Below are positions 32,201 through 43,657 of a stretch of 64,000 bases of DNA, one piece after another (the first letter of the stretch is position 1; every line of letters begins with the position of its first letter). Origin of the DNA: Fusarium oxysporum f. sp. lycopersici 4287 (Eukaryota > Ascomycota > Sordariomycetes > Hypocreales > Nectriaceae); contig NC_030989.1 in assembly GCF_000149955.1 (NCBI RefSeq), positions 4,414,402-4,478,401 on the forward strand, in the 5' to 3' direction. The position numbers were made by a program, and so were the translations under genes. Under the pieces are notes generated by a model. The model was not told where the DNA came from and searched no databases. It saw nothing but the letters and a program-made list of their open reading frames with translations.

Positions 32201-35129
32201 TATCTCTAGTCTTGTGAGGAAGTGTCTAGGGTAATTTGATCAAGAAGGCTGATGGAACGCCTCTCTTCACATGCAACATAGGATAACCCAATCTGGCGTG
32301 ATGCTTTACAAATTCTTACTAGACTTCATTGAAGAGGCTTCGTCTGATTGTATGAACACTTGCCATTTTCAGCCATTTCATTGCAAACTGGCCAGTTATC
32401 GATGAGCGGCGCAGGATCGACGTCAACGGCCCCACAACTGCCGCTCGACTGCCGGAGTTTCTTCTGACCTCCTGTCTCCAAATATGCCGCTGTATGCTTG
32501 TCGATGGCGTCGGTACTTACCGAGAGTTGAAGACGAACAATGATGATATCACGACTTCGTATAAGCCCAACCTCGACGTTTGGCTGTTGAGGTCTGGGGG
32601 ATGGCTTGCGGCGTTCTTATCCAGCCACTTCTTCCCAAGTACTCGAGGCTTGTTGTTGTACGATTAAGGTCCCATTTAAGGTAGAGGAGACTAGGATGAG
32701 AGGCGGGAATAATACGAGAATGCTCTAATGGAGTGGTCGAAACTTCCCGATGGCCTGACTTGCTTCGTCACAGGGCTAAACTGACTGCAAGCGATATGCA
32801 TATCAAACAGGTTGGGGAAGTAATATGGCTGCCTAGATTAGAATAACATCGCTAGCTCTTACTCTGAACGCTGATTCGAGGCTCCAGATGCCGTATATTC
32901 ACATCTGGTCTAACACGAGAGCTTAGGGCCACACGGAAAGTCCCTGCGTACGAGAGTCAACAGTAGCTGGCCATCGGACGAGAGAAATCACTTACTAACA
33001 CTGATGATGAGTGCAATACGAGTAGAGTTGACTATGAGAACTACGAAAGCCTCTTGAATGGCTATCATGCGAAATTAGCCATAGGTAGTTTGCGAAGCGG
33101 CAGTGCGCGTATTTTCAGGGGCAATATCCACAAATCTCACTTGTTGGAGACTGCTTCTCCTGAATAATTATGTCCAAGTAACACCGTGTATAGCAAGTGG
33201 TGTTTAGATAATGAAGTGTCGCGAGATAGGCGTTCGATACGCATATGCACGAAAGCAACAACACTCAGACATTGGGCAATCAATCACTCGATCACACTCT
33301 TCAATCTCCCGTGAATCATCTTTATCAAAGCACCATTGGAATTAGAATGAGATTATAGGGTAGTAGAAATAAAGTTAGACACGATGGATTTTGAGCGATC
33401 AGCGAAAATATGATGTTCTACGAGGATTGAGGTGGTATCTATTCCCAAGCTGACGCAGACCAAGGAATGGAAATGACAAGGGTCACCAGTGTATTCTAAG
33501 AATGGAATAATCCCATTGAATCAATAAGATGTCTAATGTTTTGATAATTGAAATAATCGTTGCTCAATGTTTCCAATGCTAATTCCTTTGCCCGGCCACT
33601 ATGTGGAGGTATGACCCTTATCAGCATACACGTAATGTCAGCTGCTCCCTACTTCATTCCATTCACTACTACTATCAAAGCATTAAGAAGTATTCCAATG
33701 ATCAAGGAGGCTTGTGGTTTTATTTTATTCGCATGAATCAGAGGGATGAAAGCTGGGTTGAACGAAGAGGACAAGGCAGCATGAGACACTACGATGCTAT
33801 TGAGGAGGGAAGAGAGATCAGGTCAGCCCACGAATAGGAACCGTTCCATAACTCTTAGAACTCCTAATTCCCGTTGAGACCCGGTGATCTGGTGTGATGA
33901 GAATGGTTGATATTACTTCAAACTTGCAGAGACCCGTGGACAGTTCCCCAGGAACAACAGCCGTGGCGCTCAATCTCAGCAGACATGTCACATTTCTCTT
34001 CACCATGTCTTATTCAGTGTAGTATAGTATGTCATGCAGGTAAGACATGGGGATCCGGCATCTGTTTCGGACGGGAATCTCAGATTTCGGAGGTCATCCC
34101 GACGGGTGCGAGTAACAGCTTCTGCGACTTCAGATGAGAGATAGGAGATCATGCTATGTTGAGAGTGAAAAATAATAGATTCATAGCGCTAATAAATATG
34201 GAAACAACTTCAATGAAGTCCAGGAGGCTGATATGTCTCTGTGGGCGAACCCATGTCAAATTTGGTCAGGATCTTACGGAGATCTGGCAGCAACATTCGG
34301 ATATGATCTGTCTCATGCATAATTTAGGCTGCTGATTGCATGTTTAAGAACGGAAGGATCTAGCGGAATTCCAGAATATTCTTCCCGTAGATTGACACTG
34401 GCCTTTGAAGTCTCGACCTTGATGGTCTTCAGCATCATGAATCAGGCCCTTTCCTTACCACCACTTCCTCCGTGTTCCCTCATCAAATTCTTACTGAAAA
34501 GCTTGAACACTAACCCTAACTACCCATACTCATTCTTTTCTGAGCATTTGTAAACGAGTTAAATGGCGGTGTGCATCGAAGATCTGGCCTTCAGGCAACT
34601 TGTACCGACATCAACGTTGCACTCCCAACCATGGAACCATTCCAAGCTACCATGGAAGAACCTCAATTCTGCCGTCGGTCAGATTAACATGTCGCAAACT
34701 CCGTTTGGAGAACAGTTCAAGTGGTGCAAACCGTTCGATCAAGTCACACTGCAGTCACACCAGATGCCGTTACCCCTATTCGTACGACACCCAACCGCCT
34801 CACCAGCACCGCAGAACCAGCAGGGGACATAATTGGTTGGTCTACGAATATACCACCGCAGCTTTGACAGAACCTGCAGTGATATGTCTGCATATTCGCA
34901 GCACCCGTGTGAAGAGACGGCAAACATGCCATACTCAACGTTTGATAAGAACTCGAAGTCTTGAGTGCCTCCCGAGCCCGGCATAGCAATGCTGTGTAAG
35001 GGGATTATATCTCTACTTAAGGGGCCCTGCGGCTTGCTAGGTGGTTGTAATGTCTCTTGATGAGGAGACGGAGGATACACTCTGAATTACTGAATCTGAT
35101 TCACTCTTTACAGTGGCTTCTACTGCACC
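29213..35129. other. Gene-poor region of 5.9 kb
   Basis: I find no gene that can be supported. Frames longer than 80 codons (for example 30035-30388, 31768-32052, 34563-34832) lack domains, codon character and splice support. The only spliced frame that looks plausible is the 54-residue one at 33068-32852. Confidence 0.5.
32852..33068 (-). other. Possible small spliced frame (54 residues), doubtful
   Basis: ATG at 33068, exon to 32996, a 52-base intron with GTAAGT donor, TTGAC-like branch site and CGCAG acceptor (32995-32944), then exon 32943-32852 ending in TAG. The product begins with a hydrophobic helix (FVVLIVNSTRIALIISV) and continues basic. Intron length and signals match other introns in the window, but a chance match or a non-coding RNA is equally possible. 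Confidence 0.15.
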
Positions 35130-36555
35130 ATGGGCATGCTTCGCCTCTTTTTTGTTATCCTGGTCGCAGGGGCCTACGTTGCTGTGGCTCAGCAACAGCC
35201 TTTTCACGCTTCTAGAAATGCTGTTTTGTCGGTGGATATACTTCCCTCGCTTCCAGAGTCTTTCGATTCTATTCCAACCACAGTTGTGACCGTGGACTGT
35301 CTTTTCTGTTCTTCTACGGATGATGGGGAGGTCTCGTCTTCCACTTGGGTGGACACTACGATATATACACAGATATTCAGCATTGGGACCGAGTTCCCCG
35401 AGCCGTCTGAACCGTCAGGTATTGTGTCTGCGGAGACATCTGGGACGGTAATCTGTGCACCGCATTGTCAAACCTTTGTGACTGTTCCTTGGTATGATAC
35501 CTTGCATCTTCGATGTAGAAGCTATACTAACTAAAAGTAGGAAGAGTGGTGAATCGAAGATTGCCCCTCTTACTCCTGTCCCAGTGGCAACCTCTTGCAT
35601 CACGATATTCAACACCCCTATTCCTATTCCCCTTCCCACAACAGATATGTGGACTCCAGTTGTACCCTCACCTTCTCTATCAACATCGACGTCGTGCTCA
35701 ACTACTGACACGGACTTGTCTCCTTGGACATGGCATCAGCCTGGGCCTTCCCTATCGACCGAGCTAGCTTCGAGTGGGCTGGGAATACCTCCATGGACAT
35801 CAGCAGCAACGGAGGAGGCGACGGGTGTTACTGAATCGACGTCGGGCGCTACAGTAGTCTATCCTAGTGGCACAGAGATAACACCAACGTGGTCATTCGT
35901 GTCTGTTCAGACATCTCCAGCTACAGAAGTATCAGCGTCGACATGGAAATCAACGTCAACGCTGACTGAAGGGGTTCCTGTCTCGGAACCATGTACTACA
36001 GAGATCACGGTTACAATGACCAAGACCTTCTACGAGACATGGGAGTCCAAGACACTTCAGATAGCCACGTTATCTCGTACGATATCAACCACCATCGAAA
36101 CAGTGATCGTGGAAGCGTATTCTACGTCGACAGGAGAGGTTGTGGTCGAAGGCACGAAGACGGAGTTAACAACCGTTGAGGCTGTTAGTTCGGGTGTAGA
36201 CTGTTCGGAGGCTGGAAAATGTTGCGCTGCTTGTTCAGTTACCGCTGAATATGTCGGAGTTGAGACGACGACTTCAACTCTCGTGGGAACATACACGACT
36301 GTCGAGGAGTATGTGTCTTCTGCTGGGGGCTCATGGGTGCCAGCCGAGTCTCCTTCTGGGTCTGCAGTCATCCCTGGCACGGAGGGCTCAACTCCCACAA
36401 ACTCAGAGACACTTACAGAGACAACAACCATATCTGGATCGCACGCTGAAACGGAGACAGCCGGCCCAACGTCAGTTCAGACTGCGGGAGCCGCCCATGT
36501 GACGGCAGCTGTGGGAATAGGGGCTATTTTTGGTCTAATGGGATTATTGGCTTGA
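35130..36555 (+). CDS. Ser/Thr-rich GPI-type cell-surface protein
   Basis: Predicted secreted, wall- or membrane-anchored glycoprotein; no enzymatic domain. Exons 35130-35491 and 35541-36555 give 458 residues. The 49-base intron (GTATGA, ACTAAC branch, GTAG) joins VTVPW to KSGESKIAP. A signal peptide (LRLFFVILVAGAYVAVA, cut before QQQ) opens the protein; Met1 or Met3 could be the start. The body is Ser/Thr/Val-rich with two Cys pairs (CLFC; CCAAC) and many TTxT segments expected to be O-glycosylated. The C-terminus is a hydrophobic tail (AAVGIGAIFGLMGLLA) after small residues, as in GPI signals. It stands alone between gene-poor stretches. An adhesin-like or wall-structural role is an inference. 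Confidence 0.85.
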
Positions 36556-39500
36556 TTCCATCAAGCAACTGAGGAGCGGAGCATGGGAGGAGAACACGCT
36601 TGGATACTGAATCATGTTAATGGACTAGAGAGTTTGGCGCGTCAACAGTTGATGGTTGCATAATGGGCTAGTGTTTTTTTGAGTGAGGACGGCTGATGTA
36701 CCATGATAGTCTTGGGATAGCAAACACAGAATTAGGTCCACAGTCTTGTCCACCTTGACTCAAAGAGTCCGGGAAAGATCAGCCGATGGTGATGCAAGCG
36801 CTCAGAAAGACAAATGTGCAGCGCTTCGTTATCAAAAGGTCCATCCTCGTCTAGACCCTGTCACTTGTTTGCAAAGTCGTCTAGACATGGCTGGCTGAGG
36901 AACCTCATGGCACCAGTTATATCTTCTTCAGGCTTGAAAGCAGATGATCATGACTAGAACGATGCGTGGGGCATGGTTTGGAGGTTGTGCGGTAGTTGGG
37001 GGGGCTGGGATGGCCTCAAAGTGATCTCTACTATGCGAGCCAGCACATTCATCGTCTTGATGCACTAGAGTAGCAAATAACGCATGCATGCCTAATTCGG
37101 CAGTGTTGATTCAATGACATGAGGACATTCTTTGCTTCCTCTCAGTCTCCTTCGTGTCATCGTAAAGTATACCCTCCATTGCCGCCGAGCCCACCTCGCT
37201 CTATCCATCTTTTTGACGCGAGAGTCCATCAGGTATCTCCAAAGTACTTCTGAAGAATCTGTATACACCCTAAGCCACGAGGTCCAAGGTGTATCCTGGA
37301 GCCGGCAACCGGGTAGCTTCCCTGATGCAAGTGTTTGCCCCGGGGTCCCCCAATCGATTGATCAGAACCTCGAGACGAGACCCCAGTTAGTTGAAAGGCT
37401 TTGATGTCAAGAGAAATTAAGACCCATTTGTTTCGAGCCGGAGTTTTATCCGAAGTGGAGGAATGTGCCAAGGGATCAACAAGGCTATCAAAAACCGTCA
37501 CAAAGAGCAGGCATTACAGGACAACTCAACATATATTTTCAGGGTTGAGTAGATAATATGCTTACTATGAGATCATGACATGATATGAGCCTTTCAATTC
37601 ACGTACTTGCACAAAAGCCACCCCAGTCATGACCGGCCGCCGAGTGACATAGTTCTGATATAAGGGCGCTTGATGAAGTAAACTCTACGCCAACACTAAA
37701 ACGGGCCATTCTGGCACATGGCCACCACTGCCGACTCTAAACGCGCGAACTCAAATGGATATTATTTAATAGGCCCAATATTTTGGTGCCGACCGATAGC
37801 GAAGAGATCGATTGTGGGGGTAATGGTCATAAAAACCCGGAACAGGCGAACAGTGGCTTGACCAACAGCACATCTGGCGGCTAAGTCTCACTGCCTATGT
37901 TGTACAACATAAGAAGATCGTGGGATGTCTGAGATGGAAAGAGAGAAGAAGGCTACAAGGGACTGCTCACCGGGTTTCACTGTCACATCTCAGGGCCAAG
38001 GCGGAACCTCTGCTCTGCCGTGGACGAAGTATCTCATATTGGGCAATGGATACCGGTGAGAGGATTTAAAGACAGGGCCAATGGCAGTTTCTGACTCCCA
38101 CGCCTGTTCGAGTTGGGGTTACAGTTGACCAAGACAGTGTAAATTGATGACATCTGTGTTGAACAGTGATCATCCATATTGAGCTAGTTCTCTGGCATTA
38201 GCCACTTCAGCTACTAACAGAATAAGACTAATAACCTGGCAAGGTGATCATGCACGCCATAGTTACAGACGAACTAACGGACCATTATCTCTAGCGAACA
38301 ATAGCCTCGACAGGGACACCCCTGAGTGCGGAAGAATTGCCGTCTTGTCATTGTTGCTGAGCGGTTAGGCCAAGAAGCCTAATCCCGGAGCACACAGTGT
38401 ATTATCGAAAGAAGGAAGTTCGATAAGTCAGGACCAGGCTGCGGAACTGGACAGTTGAAGGTGTTCGGTGGTCGGAGAACAGAGACGCTGCAATGATCAT
38501 TGGCCCGGATGTGAAGCGGCATTTACGAGCGTGCGGTTGCACAAGTCAGGTAGATACAGCGACGATATAATTATGTTCTAATTTGAAATGGAGAAAGGCT
38601 ATAGTTTGTGGCTGTCTCGGCTATGACTTTCCAGCCGGAAACCTCAAAACCGGCCCCTTAAATCTGTAGACACAGCTCCAAGGAGATAAAAAGAGTATTA
38701 ATAAGATGCAAATCTTATTATCTCCCTTGTTAATAATATACAAGTTTATTTCAGAGATTTAACTCTGCAAGATTGACTCTAGACTCCCTGTCCAACAGCC
38801 CATCAAGATCTCAGCAACCCCTGATATCACTGGCATGACAAGATCTTGTCACCATGCCACCATGCCACGGTAAGCCGTAGGATGATCACATATACAGTGG
38901 ATCGTTATCTCGGCATGTATTTACGGTTACTAACGACAAACTATGCTGGCCGGGCGTGATCCAGGTACCCGCGACATGTCTTAGCGCTTGCTAACAAAGG
39001 ACCGGAAGTTTGATGTCGTGCAGCCGAAGCCAGGACTAAGATCCTTAGTTTGATACGGATCAGCCTTGTTTCTGATGATGTTTGTCCGGTGAGTATTAGC
39101 GAGAACTAGTCGAGGAACGTGTGGAAATGACAGTTTCCCGCTTAATTGCCGAGATGATTTGGCCCTGACGTGAGATCATTCGGGGGGATATGAATATCCA
39201 AGAGAGCCTCTTCACAGCATCAAAGCTCGGTTGAAGATATTTCTGAGACCATCGTAGCTGAAATTGACGGGTTTGCCAACTCAGAGATACTAGGCCTCGC
39301 AGAAGGTGCCATCCCAGCGCATCACCACCCCTTTCAGCAGCCGCCATGCCTCCATAAGGCAATCTTCTCGTCACAGCGGCCCCACGACTCGCCCAACCAA
39401 CACTGACGATGTAAAGGTAACAGGGAAGTATCGAGTTTGGCCAACAAGATGGTTACAAGTTGTGTACTTCTCCCTCGAGGCTGACCTCCACAACTCGATG

Positions 39501-39817
39501 CAGTGTGACAACTCACGAGTGTACTCCGGGGAGACTTCCGGAGAACAAACACTTAGAAAAGTGCAGAAGTTTGCTCTTGGCGGCTATTCAGTCTGAGAGA
39601 AATGGAATGGGCCTTGTGAATCGTGGGGCGTGGGATATGCTGTCTTCGAAGTCGGGCGGTTAGGAGAGGAGTTGAGTTGAGGATACAAATAGTCCGCTAT
39701 GTTGTCTCGAAAAGTGAAGTTATACTCAACGAAAAACGAGAGAACTCAAGAACTTTATACCAAAATTCTATCTATTTTCTACCCTTGACCAGCAAATCCT
39801 TTGTTTTATTCCCGGCA
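36556..39817. other. Gene-poor region of 3.3 kb
   Basis: No supported gene. A short AT-rich patch lies at about 38690-38770. The last 100 bases are the likely leader of the dioxygenase gene. Confidence 0.5.
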
Positions 39818-41295
39818 ATGGCAACTCTCAGGGGCACCACTCAGGACTATGCAACTACCATGCAGCGCTCTGACAATGATGACGTTCTTGGTGTAAACTC
39901 TGAACTCCTCAGGGAATCACCTATCAAGAACTCCAACGCCTCCAACGCCGCACTGACTGGTCCCCTAGTCTGGTCCGGAGCAGACTATCGGGAGGACCAA
40001 GCTTACACTCTCCGTCTTAGCGGCGAGGAAGCTAAGGAAGTCGACGGCGCCCTCGCTAGTTTCAAAAGTTAGATCTCCTACTACGTATGAATCGGGAAAG
40101 AAATGTTAACGGCTGAAACTAACTAGCTCTTGGACTCGACGGCGACGAAGTCTCCCCTGATAACTTCCCTCTTCCAAACCTGTCTCGCCGTCTGCGTGCC
40201 AGCGCCGAGACTCTTCACCTTGGAAGAGGCTTTGTTGTCATTCGTGGCATCGATGGCAAGAAATATTCTGTCGAGGATAGTGTTACTATCTTCTTGGGTG
40301 TAGCTGGCTACATTGCTGATAAACGCGGACTCCAAGACCGCAAGGGTAACATGCTATGTACGTTTCCGGAAGTCTAAACCTTCAACAACTCCGAGTCCCT
40401 CCAATACTATTATTTAAGAACCATCAGTTTTATCTAACGTTTTCAGCTCATGTAACCGATTCGAAGCAATGGAAGACTCCTACCGACGCGCGTCATGGTA
40501 TTCACACTAATGGATCTCTGGTAGGTTACATCAACTCCACGGAAATATTACTCTACTTACTAGTTACAGCCTTTCCACACTGACATGGGATGCGACATCC
40601 TATCCCTTCAAGTTCGAGACAGCGCCATCAAGGGAGGATATACCTATCTCAGTTCAGCCTGGACTGTCTTCAACGACCTCCTCAACCGAGAGCCAGAAGT
40701 CATCAAGACACTCCTAACTCCCAACTGGCCTGTCCAGCTGTAAGATAACTGCACCCTCTACCCATTGAAACAAAACTAACAAATTGGTTCAAACAGTTCG
40801 GGCCGTAAGGCTTCATATCATCTCGCTCCTGTCTTGACATTCCACGATGGCAAACTCCTCGCGAGCCTCGACCCGCATCGCCTCGGGCCGCACCCAAGTA
40901 TGACGAACTCGAATATTCCCTCTCTTTCAGAAGCTCAAATTCACGCTCTTCAAGCTGTCTCAGAGGCTGCTTCTAATGTTGAGTTGCAGCTAAAGCTTGA
41001 GACAGGAGATCTTCTGTTCTTCAACAACCTCGCCCTCTTCCACCGTCGAGACGCCTACACTGACGACGATAACTCGTCTCGCCACATGGTTAGACTCTGG
41101 CTTCGTAACCAGAAGTACGGTTGGGCAATTCCTAACGGTATGCTTCCTCCTTGGGAGGCTGCCTATGGGGAGAACCGCAAGATCAAGGCTAGGCACTACC
41201 CTATTGTGCCCATGGTAGAGTACCCTGTGCAGAAGTACACTACCAGCTCTGCAGCCTTTATGATCGAGGACTCTGAGACTTCAGACGAGGAGTAA
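39818..41295 (+). CDS. TauD/TfdA-like Fe(II)/2-oxoglutarate dioxygenase
   Basis: Probable cytosolic oxygenase using Fe(II) and 2-oxoglutarate; the substrate is not evident (members act on taurine, sulfonates, trimethyllysine and others). Five exons: 39818-40067, 40127-40357, 40447-40520, 40570-40739 and 40797-41295, giving 407 residues in one frame. The splice at exons 3/4 builds the iron-binding HxD motif (PFHTDMGCDILSLQ), and exon 5 contains the distal His and the 2-oxoglutarate Arg (SRHMVRLWLRN). FVVIRGIDG and GDLLFFNNLALFHRRDAY are further family blocks. The first exon is fixed by MATLRGTTQDY with a possible alternative upstream in the same frame. The first donor (GTTAGA) is non-consensus; the other donors are standard. 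No pathway partner is adjacent. Confidence 0.88.
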
Positions 41296-43657
41296 TGATT
41301 CTCCGACTACTCCGCGCTTTTTGATTTTGTCTCCGTTCTGAGACCCCCAGTCGTTTCCGAGTCATGACATGTTTTGGTTTATCAAGGGTTTTGAGAGTCT
41401 ATCTACTGTCGTTTCCTTAGGAACAGCCTACTATAGGTCACTATGCAGGACTACATACTAGCTATTAGTCGCTCATTGGAGAATACAACCAACATCTTGC
41501 AATGCTGTTGTCTCGAGAGATCTTGTCACGTGTCGCTATCATGTGAGAATTGAGATAAAAACTCTCCGTGTTGGTAGTTCCCCTTCCAACTCTCTTTCAC
41601 ATTCCTGTCTTTTGCTTTTTCGTCTTTTCACACGTCCTCGTATTCATCGTGAGATCTTTATGTCTGTTTGAGACAACCGTTGACGGAACGTTCCTCCCGC
41701 CATACCAAAGCATGATCCCATCGACCACTATATAATCAAACTCTTCTGGAATGACATGGCACGATGACAGCAGTGTAGCAGATTGTTACCTATGGCGTCC
41801 TTTCACCATGACACCAATATCATATCCCTGCCCTTTTACTCGTGTCAGCTGAACTACAGCCCCTAGTAAACTTGCCCGGGAACTATTGAATCGATGCAAC
41901 TTTAACCGTTACCTCTCCGACGAACAATAAAATATCTCGATGATAAGAAAGGACTGAAGCCAGAACCGACGCCCTTAGCAAACCATACCAACTAAAGAAG
42001 TGATATGCACGGGAATGGCTTGAAGTTTATATTAGCCCCAAGCTCGTCGTTATCCCTGTGTGAGAACAGACGGTAAGATCATTCCTTTTCTCTTGTTGAA
42101 ATCTGAGAGTTGGAAAAGTGAAGCCTCTAGTCACATCAGCAGAAGCAAATCTCACTATCCTTTCCACTTTGGAGAGGAACCCGACTCTTTGCGAGATTAC
42201 ATAGTTCCTTTTCAGTATCCTCCTCGTCTCGGCCTTTGTCTCCATCAACTGCCGAAGTGAATCACAAACATGACCTGTTCCAAGGCTGCAGATCTCGACT
42301 CCTATACACATATGTGACATCGTGGATATCGTCGACTAGAAACAGCCGGTTGCGGGCCGTGCTGACATTCTGGTTCGATGTCTCGGCACAATCTCTCGAG
42401 ATTGACGATCCTCCTGGCCCCTGTCATGTCATGGGATATCTCAATACCCGTGTCTCAGACATTCGATCACGCCCTTTAATTATCCACTTTCGCGTTGTTT
42501 GAATTTCTCCGGTCACGAACTTGCGGTTGATCGTCGAGCTGTCAAATGTTCTACCCCATAATATGTCTCAGCTCTTTCACGTGAGGGTTTGAGCCTTGTC
42601 CTACTCTGAAAATGGAACCCCCCACGAACGGGGGGGCTTGTTTGGGCGGCTCTGAGGGTGTGATTTTGTTTGGTATTGTTCTTGAAATATCCAATTGCCT
42701 TTTGTGTTCCACGAATGTGGCTTTAATCTCATCTCGCAGCTACAGACACATACTTAATGCCATTGAAACTCTTGTAGTGCCTGACAAGACCAGCTGCTCA
42801 TATAGTATGACGTTACTCCATCTCTGGAGAAGGCTATTTCGAATAGCCTCCTGTCACAATCCATGACCTTTCGGCACGGGTAATTTGTAGTGCGTGCCAG
42901 ACAAACCCACAGTATGTACCAATTGACCACTCAGGTCAACCGGCGAGGACAGAAGACGAGCTTTATGGGTCCGTAGAACCCCTTACCGTGTCTCTGATTG
43001 GCTGAACAATTTGGACAGGGATATCAGTACAATCCAATCCTTACTAGGGACGATCAATCCTCGCTGCAAATCTCGACGCTTGAACCATAACCCACATGAG
43101 TTGGTCTAAACACCAGAAGATATGAGTTTTGTAAAACCTCACATTCGCGAGAAGAAAATGGTGGAATTTATACTGATTTGTTGTGACTTTGGATTGTTGC
43201 TCAAGATGATAAGCTGCAGCTGCGAGCAAGGATTATCTCAAGGATGTCTCACACAACGGCCAGGGACTGGTAGGCGTCGACGCCCCTGCATCCCCCTCCA
43301 GATCAGGTTTCGAGGGCAACGAGTGGGTGATTCCAGGGCACGTTCCCTCAGGGAGGCTGCAATTTTGCCTCCTGCGTTGTCACTTCACCACCTCTGCCGA
43401 GCTGTCGTGTGACTTGAGTTTGAGCTTCACAAGCTAGCGATATCCCCAATATCGGTAAAGTACGCGCATGCACTTGACAGCTGTGTCTGCACAGGACACT
43501 GTGCTCCATGGGTCTTGGAACCCAGGTGCCATAATGGAGATTTTTACTCGTCCAGCTGAGATCCACGTAAGTGAGAGAGGATGAAGATGAACGAACCAGA
43601 CTCCACCAGCTCAGCTCAGCTGTCAGGCCTCAATTCGTGTAACGTTTAGCAATAAGG
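41296..43657. other. Gene-poor region of 2.4 kb
   Basis: No supported gene. A short perfect GC hairpin, C6 then ACGAAC then G6-7, lies at 42618-42636. The last part is the promoter of the next gene. Confidence 0.5.

Noticed and set aside
32330..32700. Minus-strand frames with protein-like stretches and a GTAAGT site near 32520
   Set aside because: No start codon or consistent acceptor links them into a gene, and no family was recognised; they may be relics but cannot be supported.
34511..34520. TAACCCTAAC, telomere-like
   Set aside because: Only about one and a half repeat units; not a telomere or a meaningful interstitial array.
36057..36431. 124-codon frame antisense to the GPI-type gene
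   Set aside because: A shadow of the Ser/Thr/Val-rich coding strand; the sense strand has signal peptide, intron and GPI tail.
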